From assembly GCF_947493765.1 (NCBI RefSeq), contig NZ_CANLSZ010000003.1, forward strand, positions 372,001 to 436,000: a stretch of 64,000 nt of DNA, read 5' to 3'. This document shows, in pieces, positions 10,674-17,058 of this stretch (its first letter is position 1; each line of letters opens with the position of its first letter). The notes beneath the pieces are model-generated. The model worked only from the letters and a program-made list of their open reading frames with translations. It was not told the origin of the DNA and ran no database searches. The translations under genes were made by a program, and so were the position numbers. This DNA comes from an uncultured Arthrobacter sp. (GTDB lineage: Bacteria; Actinomycetota; Actinomycetes; Actinomycetales; Micrococcaceae).

Positions 10674-10782
10674 GCGCCCTCCCCCTCCTGCGGCTCGTGC
10701 CCGTGTCGTCGTCACCCTGCAGGCGCAGGGATCTCTGCGTGCCACTCTTGGGCCAGATCCCCATCCGGCCGGAGGATCCCCG

Positions 10783-10808
10783 CCTGGCTCCGGGGAAGTG
10801 GAGCCAGG
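10783..10808. other. Perfect 9-bp inverted repeat in the mraZ-rsmH gap
   Basis: CCTGGCTCC and GGAGCCAGG are separated by 8 bases in the 251-base gap between mraZ and rsmH. No T-run follows on the minus strand, so it is not a classical terminator. It could be an RNA hairpin tuning expression between mraZ and the rest of the dcw operon, or a processing site. No gene was found in this gap. Confidence 0.45.
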
Positions 10809-10924
10809 AGGCGAATCGCATCCGGCGGCTGGAGATCTCGTCCAAGAGGAGCTGCCCCGGCGTTCCGCCGGGAGTTCCTCCGTCGTACTCGTACTGCTCA
10901 TCACTGCGTGGTGCCCGACGCGTC

Positions 10925-11356
10925 TCAGGTGATACCCGGGAACGCGTCCTCGTCCGTCTCGGAGAAAGCTGCCTCCTTCTCCAGCAGATAGGAGTCCCAG
11001 GCACCGGCGTCCCAGATCTCCGCCCGGCTGCCCGCACCGATCACGGCCAGTTCCCGATCCAGGCCCGCGTAGGCCCTCAGGGCCGGCGGGATGGTGATCC
11101 TGCCCTGCTTGTCCGGCACTTCGTCAGAGGCGCCGGAGAGGAAGACCCGGTTGTAGTCCCTCGCCTGGCGTGACGAGATGGGTGCGGCCCGCATCTGCTC
11201 GTGCACCCTCTCGAACTCGTCCATGCTGAAGACGTAGATGCAGCGTTCCTGACCCCTGGTGAGGACCAGACCGGCACTCAATTCCTCACGGAACTTCGCA
11301 GGGAGGATGAGCCTGCCCTTCTCGTCGAGGCGGGGGGTGTGGGTTCCGAGGAACAC
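10925..11356 (-). CDS. mraZ: MraZ, DNA-binding regulator of the dcw cluster
   Basis: A 143-residue protein with two SpoVT/AbrB-like half-domains. MraZ proteins form a ring and bind short direct repeats in their own promoter. The start [23 protein letters not shown] is canonical, and the second half-domain repeats the pattern ([17 protein letters not shown]). The start is GTG (11356); a TGA lies in frame two codons upstream, so no longer start is possible. The ribosome-binding stretch GGTGAGGA directly abuts the GTG with no spacer, which is unusual and may keep translation low. Confidence 0.96.
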   Translation of the reverse strand: MFLGTHTPRLDEKGRLILPAKFREELSAGLVLTRGQERCIYVFSMDEFERVHEQMRAAPISSRQARDYNRVFLSGASDEVPDKQGRITIPPALRAYAGLDRELAVIGAGSRAEIWDAGAWDSYLLEKEAAFSETDEDAFPGIT

Positions 11357-11414
11357 TCCTCACCGCCTATTCCGAGTCGACCGATCCGGCCCCATGCCGA
11401 ACTGCTCTTATGTG

Positions 11415-11440
11415 CTCCACATTACTCCACAACTCTCCAT
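11415..11440 (-). promoter_or_regulatory. Three phased MraZ-box-like repeats
   Basis: On the minus strand ATGGAG, GTGGAG and GTGGAG occur with an exact 10-base period (left ends at 11435, 11425 and 11415). They sit between and across the -35 and -10 elements of the mraZ promoter. MraZ proteins are known to bind triple direct repeats of TGGGN type at about 10-base spacing in their own promoters. The arrangement suggests autorepression, with TGGAG as the local variant. The assignment is from spacing and location. Confidence 0.75.
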
Positions 11441-11446
11441 GGTCAA
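11419..11446 (-). promoter_or_regulatory. dcw operon promoter upstream of mraZ
   Basis: Minus-strand TTGACC (11446-11441) and TAATGT (11424-11419) are separated by 16 bases, giving good sigma-70-type -35 and -10 elements. The start would lie near 11412, leaving a leader of about 55 bases before mraZ. The phased TGGAG repeats occupy the spacer and the -10 region. Confidence 0.7.
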
Positions 11447-11580
11447 CGCAATCCGGGGGTGTCGGGGCGTCCGGCGAGTCCCCGAGCTCCCACGGGTGTG
11501 CGGCCGGGCACGCTGCGTCGCAGGACCGCCTCGAGTCGCCGCGCGGCTCAGCTGGAAGCAGATGGAAAGAGGTCGCGGGA

Positions 11581-11600
11581 CCGTTTAAGTAGTTAAACGG
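11581..11600. other. Perfect 8-bp inverted repeat abutting the terminator
   Basis: CCGTTTAA-GTAG-TTAAACGG lies immediately left of a 12-bp hairpin. Read on the minus strand it supplies the T-rich stretch after that hairpin, but its own perfect symmetry suggests it may also be an operator or a second hairpin. The remaining 11447-11580 stretch has no recognisable gene. Confidence 0.5.
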
Positions 11601-11626
11601 GAAGAACCCGCCGTGGCGGGTTCTTC
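11601..11626 (-). terminator. Hairpin terminator after the DUF3040 gene
   Basis: A perfect 12-bp stem (GAAGAACCCGCC / GGCGGGTTCTTC) with a tiny loop, 43 bases after the end of the DUF3040 gene. On the minus strand it is followed by a T-rich stretch (CCGTTTAACTACTT). It separates the DUF3040 gene from the dcw promoter. Confidence 0.8.
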
Positions 11627-11668
11627 CGATGATGTACTACGGCAGCTGCCTGCTGCCCGGGGGGCGCG

Positions 11669-12046
11669 TCAGCTCTGATCCCGCTTCCGCTCGTCCCATT
11701 TGTCCTCGAGTCCGGACATGAAGCCGCTCTTGCCGCCGGAGGTGGCCTTGGTCCGCTTCCCTGCCGGTTCCGTCACCTCGACCTGCTTGGACTTCGTGGT
11801 GGCGAAGTACACCCCGGCGCCCATGACGAGGAATCCCGCGACACCGATGAAGATGTTCTGGTAGGTGATTCCCGCCAGCAGGACCAGGATGCCCGCGATG
11901 GTGATCAGGGAACCGATCACCAGACGCCTGGTGGACATCGCCTTCCGGGTGTCGGACGCCATCGAGTGCGCGAACTTGGGATCGTCGGCGTGCAACTGCT
12001 GTTCGAGCTGATCAAGCAACCTCTGCTCGTGTTCCGAGAGTGCCAT
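11669..12046 (-). CDS. DUF3040 family membrane protein
   Basis: A 125-residue actinobacterial protein of the DUF3040 family, of unknown function. The N-terminus MALSEHEQRLLDQLEQQL is characteristic. Two membrane helices follow (about residues 41-60 and 64-82), then a basic, Lys-rich C-terminal tail that ends in the cytoplasm. The start has a strong AAGGAGG ribosome-binding site six bases upstream. In actinobacteria this gene commonly lies just upstream of mraZ, as here. It has its own hairpin terminator. Confidence 0.85.
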   Translation of the reverse strand: MALSEHEQRLLDQLEQQLHADDPKFAHSMASDTRKAMSTRRLVIGSLITIAGILVLLAGITYQNIFIGVAGFLVMGAGVYFATTKSKQVEVTEPAGKRTKATSGGKSGFMSGLEDKWDERKRDQS

Positions 12047-12268
12047 GACCGCCTCCTTGATGTGGGTGCCAACAATCCTTCAATGAATCAACGCTCCGAC
12101 CGCGGACCGCGTTCCCTGCGGAACGACCTCGGTCGTCAGTCGGTCGACGCGCGTGACAAACAGCCGGATTGCCTGATCCAAGACTAGTTTGCAACGCAGG
12201 TGGTGCAAAGTCACAATGCGTTCCGGGCCGCCCCTTGCGGCGGGGCCGCACCCGGGTCTCCGTCCTCG

Positions 12269-12328
12269 TCATGAGCACTGTCATGAGCACTGTCATGAGC
12301 ACTGTCATGAGCACTGTCATGAGCGGTG
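12269..12328. repeat. 12-bp tandem repeat, four exact copies plus one degenerate, at the dinB stop
   Basis: The unit TCATGAGCACTG is repeated exactly four times (12269-12316). A fifth copy with two changes contains the dinB stop codon. The array lies in the 270-base gap between dinB and the DUF3040 gene, where no gene was found. Because the unit is a multiple of three, the array looks like slippage amplification of the 3' end of dinB. Confidence 0.95.
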
Positions 12329-13579
12329 TCCGGTGTCGCCGGGAGCCGGGCTCCCGGCGGCGCCCAGGGCCCGGTTCTTCGGAGGGATCAGGCCTGCGGG
12401 CACCACCCCGGCAGCGCCGAATTTCCTGTTCACCTCGTCCAATGCGCGCTCGGCAAGGCGCCAGTTGTCGTCGCGCCGGTCGATCGTCAGCTGCGTGGAG
12501 CCGTTCCCTCCCGCCTCGAGCGACTCGGCGCGCAGCCCGATCAGCCGGACCGCCATGGGCCGGTCCCCCAGGGAGGCGAGCAGTGCCGACGCGGCGGCAT
12601 GGAGGGCGTGGGCGCTGTCGACGGGTTCGTCGAGCTTCTTCGACCGCGTGAGCGTCGAGAAGTCCGCGTACCGCAGTTTGAGCGCCACGCCGCCGGCGCG
12701 GTGACCCGAGGAGCGCAGTCGCGTCGCCGTCCGGTGGGCCAGGCGCAGCAGCTCGGTGCGCAGTACGGCGGAATCGTCGACGTCCCGGGAGAAGGTCTCC
12801 TCCGCACCGATGCTCTTCTCCGGCCGGGACACCTCGACCCGTCGGGGATCGCGGCCCCACGCCAGCCGGTGCACGTGCTCCCCGGAGGCCCCGAGCAGTC
12901 GCCGGAGCGTCCCGACCGGGGTGTGCGCCACGTCCTCGACCGTCCTGATGCCGATCCTGGCGAGGACGTCCTGGGTCTTCGCCCCGACCCCCCACAGGGC
13001 GGAGACCGGGAGGGTGTGCAGATAGGCGACCGTCCGGTCCCCGGGGATGAGCAGGAGTCCGTCCGGCTTGGCCCTCGTCGAGGCGATCTTCGCCACGAAC
13101 TTGGTGGTGGCGGCGCCCACGCTGGCCGTGATACCGAGTGTCCCGTGGATCTCCTCCCGCACCTGCTCGCCGATCTCGCGCGGTCCACCGAGGCGCCTCA
13201 TGGATCCGGCCACGTCGAGGAAGGCCTCGTCGACGCTGAGCTGCTCCACTTCGGGGGTGACCGACCGGAAGATCCGCATCACCTCCCGTGAGACCTCCGA
13301 GTACCGCTGGTGGTGCGGCGGCAGGATCACGGCGGTGGGGCAGCGACGCAGCGCGACGGACATCGGCATCGCCGAGCGGACTCCGAAGCGGCGCGCCTCG
13401 TAGGAGGCGGACAGGACCACCGAGCGCCCGGAGGGGGAACCGACCACGACCGGCACTCCCCGGAGCTCGGGGCGCTCGAGGAGCTCGACCGAGACGTAGT
13501 ACGCATCCATGTCGATGTGGAGGATCCGGCACTCCGCATGCTCGATCCGCTGCAGCCGCTCATCCGTTGACACGCCCAT
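12317..13579 (-). CDS. dinB: DNA polymerase IV (DinB, Y-family)
   Basis: Translesion DNA polymerase of 420 residues. The catalytic block HIDMDAYYVSVE (about residue 22) and SVDEAFLDV (about residue 115) supply the metal-binding acids. Helix-hairpin-helix and little-finger domains follow. QLTID near the C-terminus may be a weak clamp-binding motif. The ATG at 13579 has no ribosome-binding site. Instead TACGAT sits immediately upstream, six bases from an in-frame GTG two codons later (13573), so the true start may be that leaderless GTG. It is divergent from the prenyl synthase gene. Confidence 0.93.
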   Translation of the reverse strand: MGVSTDERLQRIEHAECRILHIDMDAYYVSVELLERPELRGVPVVVGSPSGRSVVLSASYEARRFGVRSAMPMSVALRRCPTAVILPPHHQRYSEVSREVMRIFRSVTPEVEQLSVDEAFLDVAGSMRRLGGPREIGEQVREEIHGTLGITASVGAATTKFVAKIASTRAKPDGLLLIPGDRTVAYLHTLPVSALWGVGAKTQDVLARIGIRTVEDVAHTPVGTLRRLLGASGEHVHRLAWGRDPRRVEVSRPEKSIGAEETFSRDVDDSAVLRTELLRLAHRTATRLRSSGHRAGGVALKLRYADFSTLTRSKKLDEPVDSAHALHAAASALLASLGDRPMAVRLIGLRAESLEAGGNGSTQLTIDRRDDNWRLAERALDEVNRKFGAAGVVPAGLIPPKNRALGAAGSPAPGDTGHRS

Positions 13580-13585
13580 ATCGTA
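13580..13585 (-). promoter_or_regulatory. Probable leaderless -10 element of dinB
   Basis: TACGAT on the minus strand is followed by six bases and then GTG (13573). The spacing places transcription start at or next to that GTG. The same TANNNT-N6-RTG arrangement precedes the PASTA kinase, aroG and mycothione reductase genes in this window. Confidence 0.5.
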
Positions 13586-13669
13586 CGCACTGCCACCGAC
13601 ACCGGGCGCCGGGGGCCGGCTCCCCGCTAGAGTGGACGGACCCTGCCCCTCGAACCGCCCGGGAGATCC

Positions 13670-14794
13670 ATGCTGTCCCCCCACGCCACTCCTCCCCGGG
13701 GCGGCTCCGGCTCCGGCGGCATCGCTGCCGACCAGGACCGGTTCAGATCCCGCCTCACGGCCACGATCGAGGAGTTCCTCGCCGATCAGCGGAGCGTCCT
13801 CGGTGCCATCTCGCCCGAGTCACTGCCCCTCATCGAGAGCATCGCGACCCTCACGAGCGGAGGCAAGCGGATGCGCGCACTGCTCTGCTACTGGGGGTGG
13901 CGGGCCGCGGGAGGGGCGCAGGAGGCCCCCGCCCCGGTCACCGCGGGGACGGCCCTGGAGTTCTTCCAGGCCGCCGCACTGATCCACGACGACGTGATCG
14001 ACCGCTCCGACACCCGGCGCGGACGACCCAGCGTCCACCGGGAGTTCTCCGCCCGGCACACCGACGCCGGGTGGCACCTGGACCCCGAGCGTTTCGGGGT
14101 CTCCGCGGCCATCCTGGCCGGCGACCTCTGCCTCGCCTTCAGCGAGGAACTCTTCACGGCGTCGTGCACCGACGCGACAGGTCCGGCCGCACGGGGCATC
14201 TTCAACCGCATGCGCACCGAGGTCATGGCCGGTCAGTACCTCGATCTCCTGGAGGAGGCCGTGGGACCGGACCAGTCACCGGCAGTGGCGGAGGAGCGAG
14301 CCCTCAACATCCTGCGCTTCAAGTCCGCCAAGTACTCGATGGAGCGGCCACTGATGCTCGGGGGCGCTCTCGCCGGAGCCGACGCCGATCTCCTTGCCGC
14401 CTACTCCGGCTTCGCCCTTCCGCTCGGGGAGGCCTTCCAGCTCCGCGACGACGTCCTGGGCGTCTTCGGGGATCCGGAGGTGACCGGGAAGCCGGCGGGT
14501 GACGATCTCCGCGAGGGCAAGCGGACATTCCTGATCGCGCGGACCCTCGGCTCCGGGACGGCGGGCTCCGCCGCGAGGATCAACTCCATGCTCGGCGACA
14601 CGGAACTCGATGCTCAGGCGGTGGCCCTGCTGCGCTCACTGATCGTGGAGAGCGGGGCACTGGCCCGGACGGAGGAACTGATCGAGCGGAAGTCCGCCGA
14701 GGCCTTCGGGGCGCTGGATCGGCTACCCACCGACTCCGCCAGCCGCGAGGCCCTCCACCGCCTGGCCGAGGCGGCGGTCGTCCGCTCCGCCTGA
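13670..14794 (+). CDS. Polyprenyl diphosphate synthase (trans-isoprenyl, GGPP-synthase-like)
   Basis: Condenses isopentenyl diphosphate with allylic diphosphates to make C20 or longer prenyl diphosphates for carotenoids or quinones. The 374-residue protein has the first Asp-rich motif in LIHDDVIDRSDTRRGRP (about residue 107) and the second in FQLRDDVLGVFGD (about residue 260). GGKRMRALL is the IPP-binding block. The ATG has GGGAG four bases upstream. It occupies the idsA2 position relative to the Rv2175c-like gene, kinase and aroG, as in Mycobacterium. Chain length cannot be told from sequence alone. Confidence 0.9.
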   Translation: MLSPHATPPRGGSGSGGIAADQDRFRSRLTATIEEFLADQRSVLGAISPESLPLIESIATLTSGGKRMRALLCYWGWRAAGGAQEAPAPVTAGTALEFFQAAALIHDDVIDRSDTRRGRPSVHREFSARHTDAGWHLDPERFGVSAAILAGDLCLAFSEELFTASCTDATGPAARGIFNRMRTEVMAGQYLDLLEEAVGPDQSPAVAEERALNILRFKSAKYSMERPLMLGGALAGADADLLAAYSGFALPLGEAFQLRDDVLGVFGDPEVTGKPAGDDLREGKRTFLIARTLGSGTAGSAARINSMLGDTELDAQAVALLRSLIVESGALARTEELIERKSAEAFGALDRLPTDSASREALHRLAEAAVVRSA

Positions 14795-14822
14795 GCCGGC
14801 CGTCCGCTCCGCCTGAGCCGGC
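14779..14822. repeat. 22-bp tandem duplication over the prenyl synthase stop codon
   Basis: Two exact 22-base copies, 14779-14800 and 14801-14822. The first contains the TGA stop, and the second is a relic copy downstream with its own TGA. It looks like a recent slippage duplication that left the protein end unchanged. Confidence 0.9.
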
Positions 14823-14833
14823 CGGGTGTGCTG

Positions 14834-15187
14834 CTACCAGGCGGCCGCCTGGGCACGCCGGCGGATCTCCGTCTTCCGTCCACTGCGCAGGGCGTCGATC
14901 GGGCGGCCCGGCAGCGACTCGTCCTCCGTGTAGAGCCAGCGGATGATGTCCTCGTCCTGGTACCCGGAATCCGAGAGCACCACCACGGTGCCGCGCAGGC
15001 TCTCGAGCACCCTGCCCTCGAGGAGGAACTCGGCCGGAACGCTGCGGATCCCGCGTTCCCCGACCCTGATGCTGACGAGGGAGCGGTCGCTGATGAGCGA
15101 GTGCACGCGCGTGATGGGGAGGTCGAGCGCCTCGGCCACCTCGGGGAGGTTGAGCCAGGCCGGGACGAGCTGTTCGATGTCGGTCAC
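14834..15187 (-). CDS. Rv2175c-family DNA-binding protein
   Basis: A 117-residue protein resembling mycobacterial Rv2175c, a small winged-helix DNA-binding protein whose activity is blocked by phosphorylation by the neighbouring kinase PknL. The helix-turn-helix is at about residues 14-40 (LPEVAEALDLPITRVHSLI). The C-terminal half carries LSDSGYQDEDIIRWLYTEDESL, typical of this family. It starts at GTG (15187). It sits between the prenyl synthase and the LysM/kinase genes, matching the mycobacterial order. Whether the local kinase phosphorylates it is inferred from that synteny. Confidence 0.85.
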   Translation of the reverse strand: MTDIEQLVPAWLNLPEVAEALDLPITRVHSLISDRSLVSIRVGERGIRSVPAEFLLEGRVLESLRGTVVVLSDSGYQDEDIIRWLYTEDESLPGRPIDALRSGRKTEIRRRAQAAAW

Positions 15188-15297
15188 GCCCCCAAGCGTG
15201 CCATGCTCCGGCAGGCAACTCCACCCGCCTCCCGGCGCCCGATCGTCGCGGCGCGTCTCCGCCGGTGCGGGCCGGCGACTCGTGTAAATTCTCAGGA

Positions 15298-15315
15298 GTC
15301 ACAAACGTAACAACC
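15298..15315 (+). promoter_or_regulatory. Possible MtrA-type direct repeat
   Basis: GTCACAAAC and GTAACAACC lie back to back about 105 bases upstream of the LysM/transglycosylase gene. MtrA response-regulator sites in actinobacteria are direct repeats of GTMAC-type half-sites upstream of peptidoglycan hydrolase genes. The half-site match is good but the spacing differs between species, so this is tentative. The rest of the 15188-15420 gap shows no gene. Confidence 0.4.
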
Positions 15316-15420
15316 TGAACTTATGACTCGATAGTCACATCAGAACCTGCGCGAATCCGGGGCCGTCCCGGGGACGCGTGTCCGTGCGGGCTCAGCCGCC
15401 AACAGACGAGGAACCGACAT

Positions 15421-16971
15421 ATGACTGCCCAGCGACCGAACGATCCGCTGCCCGACGCCCGCAGGAAGGCCGCGGGCTCGAGCCCCCGACTCCTCGACGT
15501 GGCCGTGACCGCTGCCGCCCTGCCCGCGGTGGTCCTGTCCTCCGTGGCCCTCGCCCCCGCCGCGGCAGCGGCGCCCGCCCAGCACGCCCCGGCCGACCGG
15601 GTGCTCACCATGCCCACCCCCCAGCTCCACACCCCCGGCGTCGTGCCGGCGGCCCTGGTGGCCAGCCAGGTGCCCACGCAGCGGATCACGATCACGCGGG
15701 CCCCCGCCAAGTACATCGTGAAGGCCGGCGACACCATCAGCGCCATCGCCAAGCGGCACGGACTCTCCACGGACGCGGTCCTGCAGCTGAACCGGATGAA
15801 CAGCCGGACGATCATCTACCCGGGTCAGCAGATCCTCGTGGCCGGCAGTGCCGTCGCCGCCCCGAAGACCGGACCGACCGCGCCCGTCGCCGCCCCCCGC
15901 GGAGCGGCCACCTACGTGGTGAAGTCCGGCGACACGCTCGGAGCCATCGCGGCCCGCCACGGGGTGAGCCTCCAGAGCATCCTGGCGACCAACAGGCTCA
16001 CGCAGAACGCCGTCATCCACCCCGGGCAGAAGATCACCGTCGGCACCACGGCAGCGGCGCCGGCTCCGAAGCCCGCACCGGCTCCCAAGCCCGCACCCTC
16101 CGGCGGCTCCTACACCGTGAAGCCGGGGGACACCCTGGGAGCCATCGCCGCCCGCAACAACGTGGCCCTCGCCGGCCTGCTGCAGGCCAACGGGCTCTCG
16201 ATGACGTCGGTCATCCACCCCGGCCAGACGCTGAAGCTGACGGGCTCCCCGGCCGGCACGCCGACCGCCCCGAAGGCCGTCCAGCCGGCACCGGCGTCGG
16301 GAAGCTACACGGTCAAGGGCGGAGACACCCTCGGTGCCATCGCGTCCCGCAACAACGTCAGCCTGTCGAACCTGCTCTCCGCGAACCGGATGTCGATGAC
16401 CACGGTGATCTACCCGGGCCAGAAGCTGGTCATCCCCGGTCGGGGCAGCACGCCCGCCCCGGCGCCGGCACCCGCTCCGACCGGTCTCGTTCCCTCCAGC
16501 TTCCTCGGCTACACCTACCCGGACCGCGTCGTCGCCGACGCCAACGCCAACAAGGCCCTGCTCAACTCCCTGCCCGCGCCCTCCCCCGCCCAGATGCAGC
16601 AGATCGTGGCCGACACGGCGCGCTCCATGGGCGTGGACCCGAGCCTCGCCCTCGCCTTCGCGTTCCAGGAGTCGAGCTTCAACCAGCGCGCGGTCTCCCC
16701 CGCCAACGCCATCGGCACGATGCAGGTCATCCCGTCGTCCGGGGTGTGGGCGAGCGAGCTCGTGGGCCGCAAGCTCAATCTGCTCGATCCGCGGGACAAC
16801 GCGACCGCCGGTGTGGCCATCATCCGGTCGCTGATCCGCACGAGCCCGTCGCTCGACATCGCGATAGCGTCCTACTACCAGGGCCAGTACTCGGTGAAGA
16901 CGAACGGCATGTTCAACGACACCAAGCAGTACGTCGCAGCCATCAAGGGACACCAGAAGAACTTCCGGTAG
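15421..16971 (+). CDS. Secreted cell-wall hydrolase: four LysM domains plus lytic transglycosylase domain
   Basis: A 516-residue exported peptidoglycan hydrolase. After a basic N-terminus there is a hydrophobic signal segment ending near APAAAAAPA (about residues 20-50). Four LysM domains begin near residues 97, 163, 230 and 294, each with the Y.VK.GDT..AIA pattern and joined by Pro/Ala linkers. The SLT-type transglycosylase domain covers roughly 383-510, with catalytic Glu417 in FQESSFN and the AIGTMQVIP block. The ATG has GAGGA nine bases upstream. It probably cleaves glycan strands during growth or separation. It is not an Rpf domain. Confidence 0.9.
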   Translation: MTAQRPNDPLPDARRKAAGSSPRLLDVAVTAAALPAVVLSSVALAPAAAAAPAQHAPADRVLTMPTPQLHTPGVVPAALVASQVPTQRITITRAPAKYIVKAGDTISAIAKRHGLSTDAVLQLNRMNSRTIIYPGQQILVAGSAVAAPKTGPTAPVAAPRGAATYVVKSGDTLGAIAARHGVSLQSILATNRLTQNAVIHPGQKITVGTTAAAPAPKPAPAPKPAPSGGSYTVKPGDTLGAIAARNNVALAGLLQANGLSMTSVIHPGQTLKLTGSPAGTPTAPKAVQPAPASGSYTVKGGDTLGAIASRNNVSLSNLLSANRMSMTTVIYPGQKLVIPGRGSTPAPAPAPAPTGLVPSSFLGYTYPDRVVADANANKALLNSLPAPSPAQMQQIVADTARSMGVDPSLALAFAFQESSFNQRAVSPANAIGTMQVIPSSGVWASELVGRKLNLLDPRDNATAGVAIIRSLIRTSPSLDIAIASYYQGQYSVKTNGMFNDTKQYVAAIKGHQKNFR

Positions 16972-16977
16972 CTCGTC

Positions 16978-16999
16978 CCCGGGCCCGTGCGGGTCCGGG
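16978..16999 (+). terminator. GC-rich hairpin after the LysM hydrolase gene
   Basis: A 10-bp stem (CCCGGGCCCG / CGGGTCCGGG, one G-T pair) just past the stop codon. It has no T-run, like many actinobacterial intrinsic terminators. It would insulate the kinase gene that starts at 17059. Confidence 0.5.
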
Positions 17000-17046
17000 A
17001 GGGGGTGGCATCGCGTGGTGGTCCCACCCCTCCCGGCTCACCCGCT

Positions 17047-17052
17047 TACGAT
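17047..17052 (+). promoter_or_regulatory. Probable leaderless -10 element of the PASTA kinase gene
   Basis: TACGAT is followed by six bases and then the GTG start at 17059. No separate ribosome-binding site with normal spacing precedes the GTG, and no clear -35 hexamer was seen. Confidence 0.5.
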
Positions 17053-17058
17053 CGTAGG

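Noticed and set aside
12188-12209. TTTGCA-N10-TGCAAA inverted repeat between dinB and the DUF3040 gene
   Set aside because: Only 6-bp arms with a 10-base spacer and no clear promoter next to it; it could be chance.
15188-15420. Possible c-di-AMP (ydaO-type) riboswitch upstream of the cell-wall hydrolase gene
   Set aside because: Such riboswitches often precede actinobacterial hydrolases, but I could not find the conserved core; a covariance-model search would decide.
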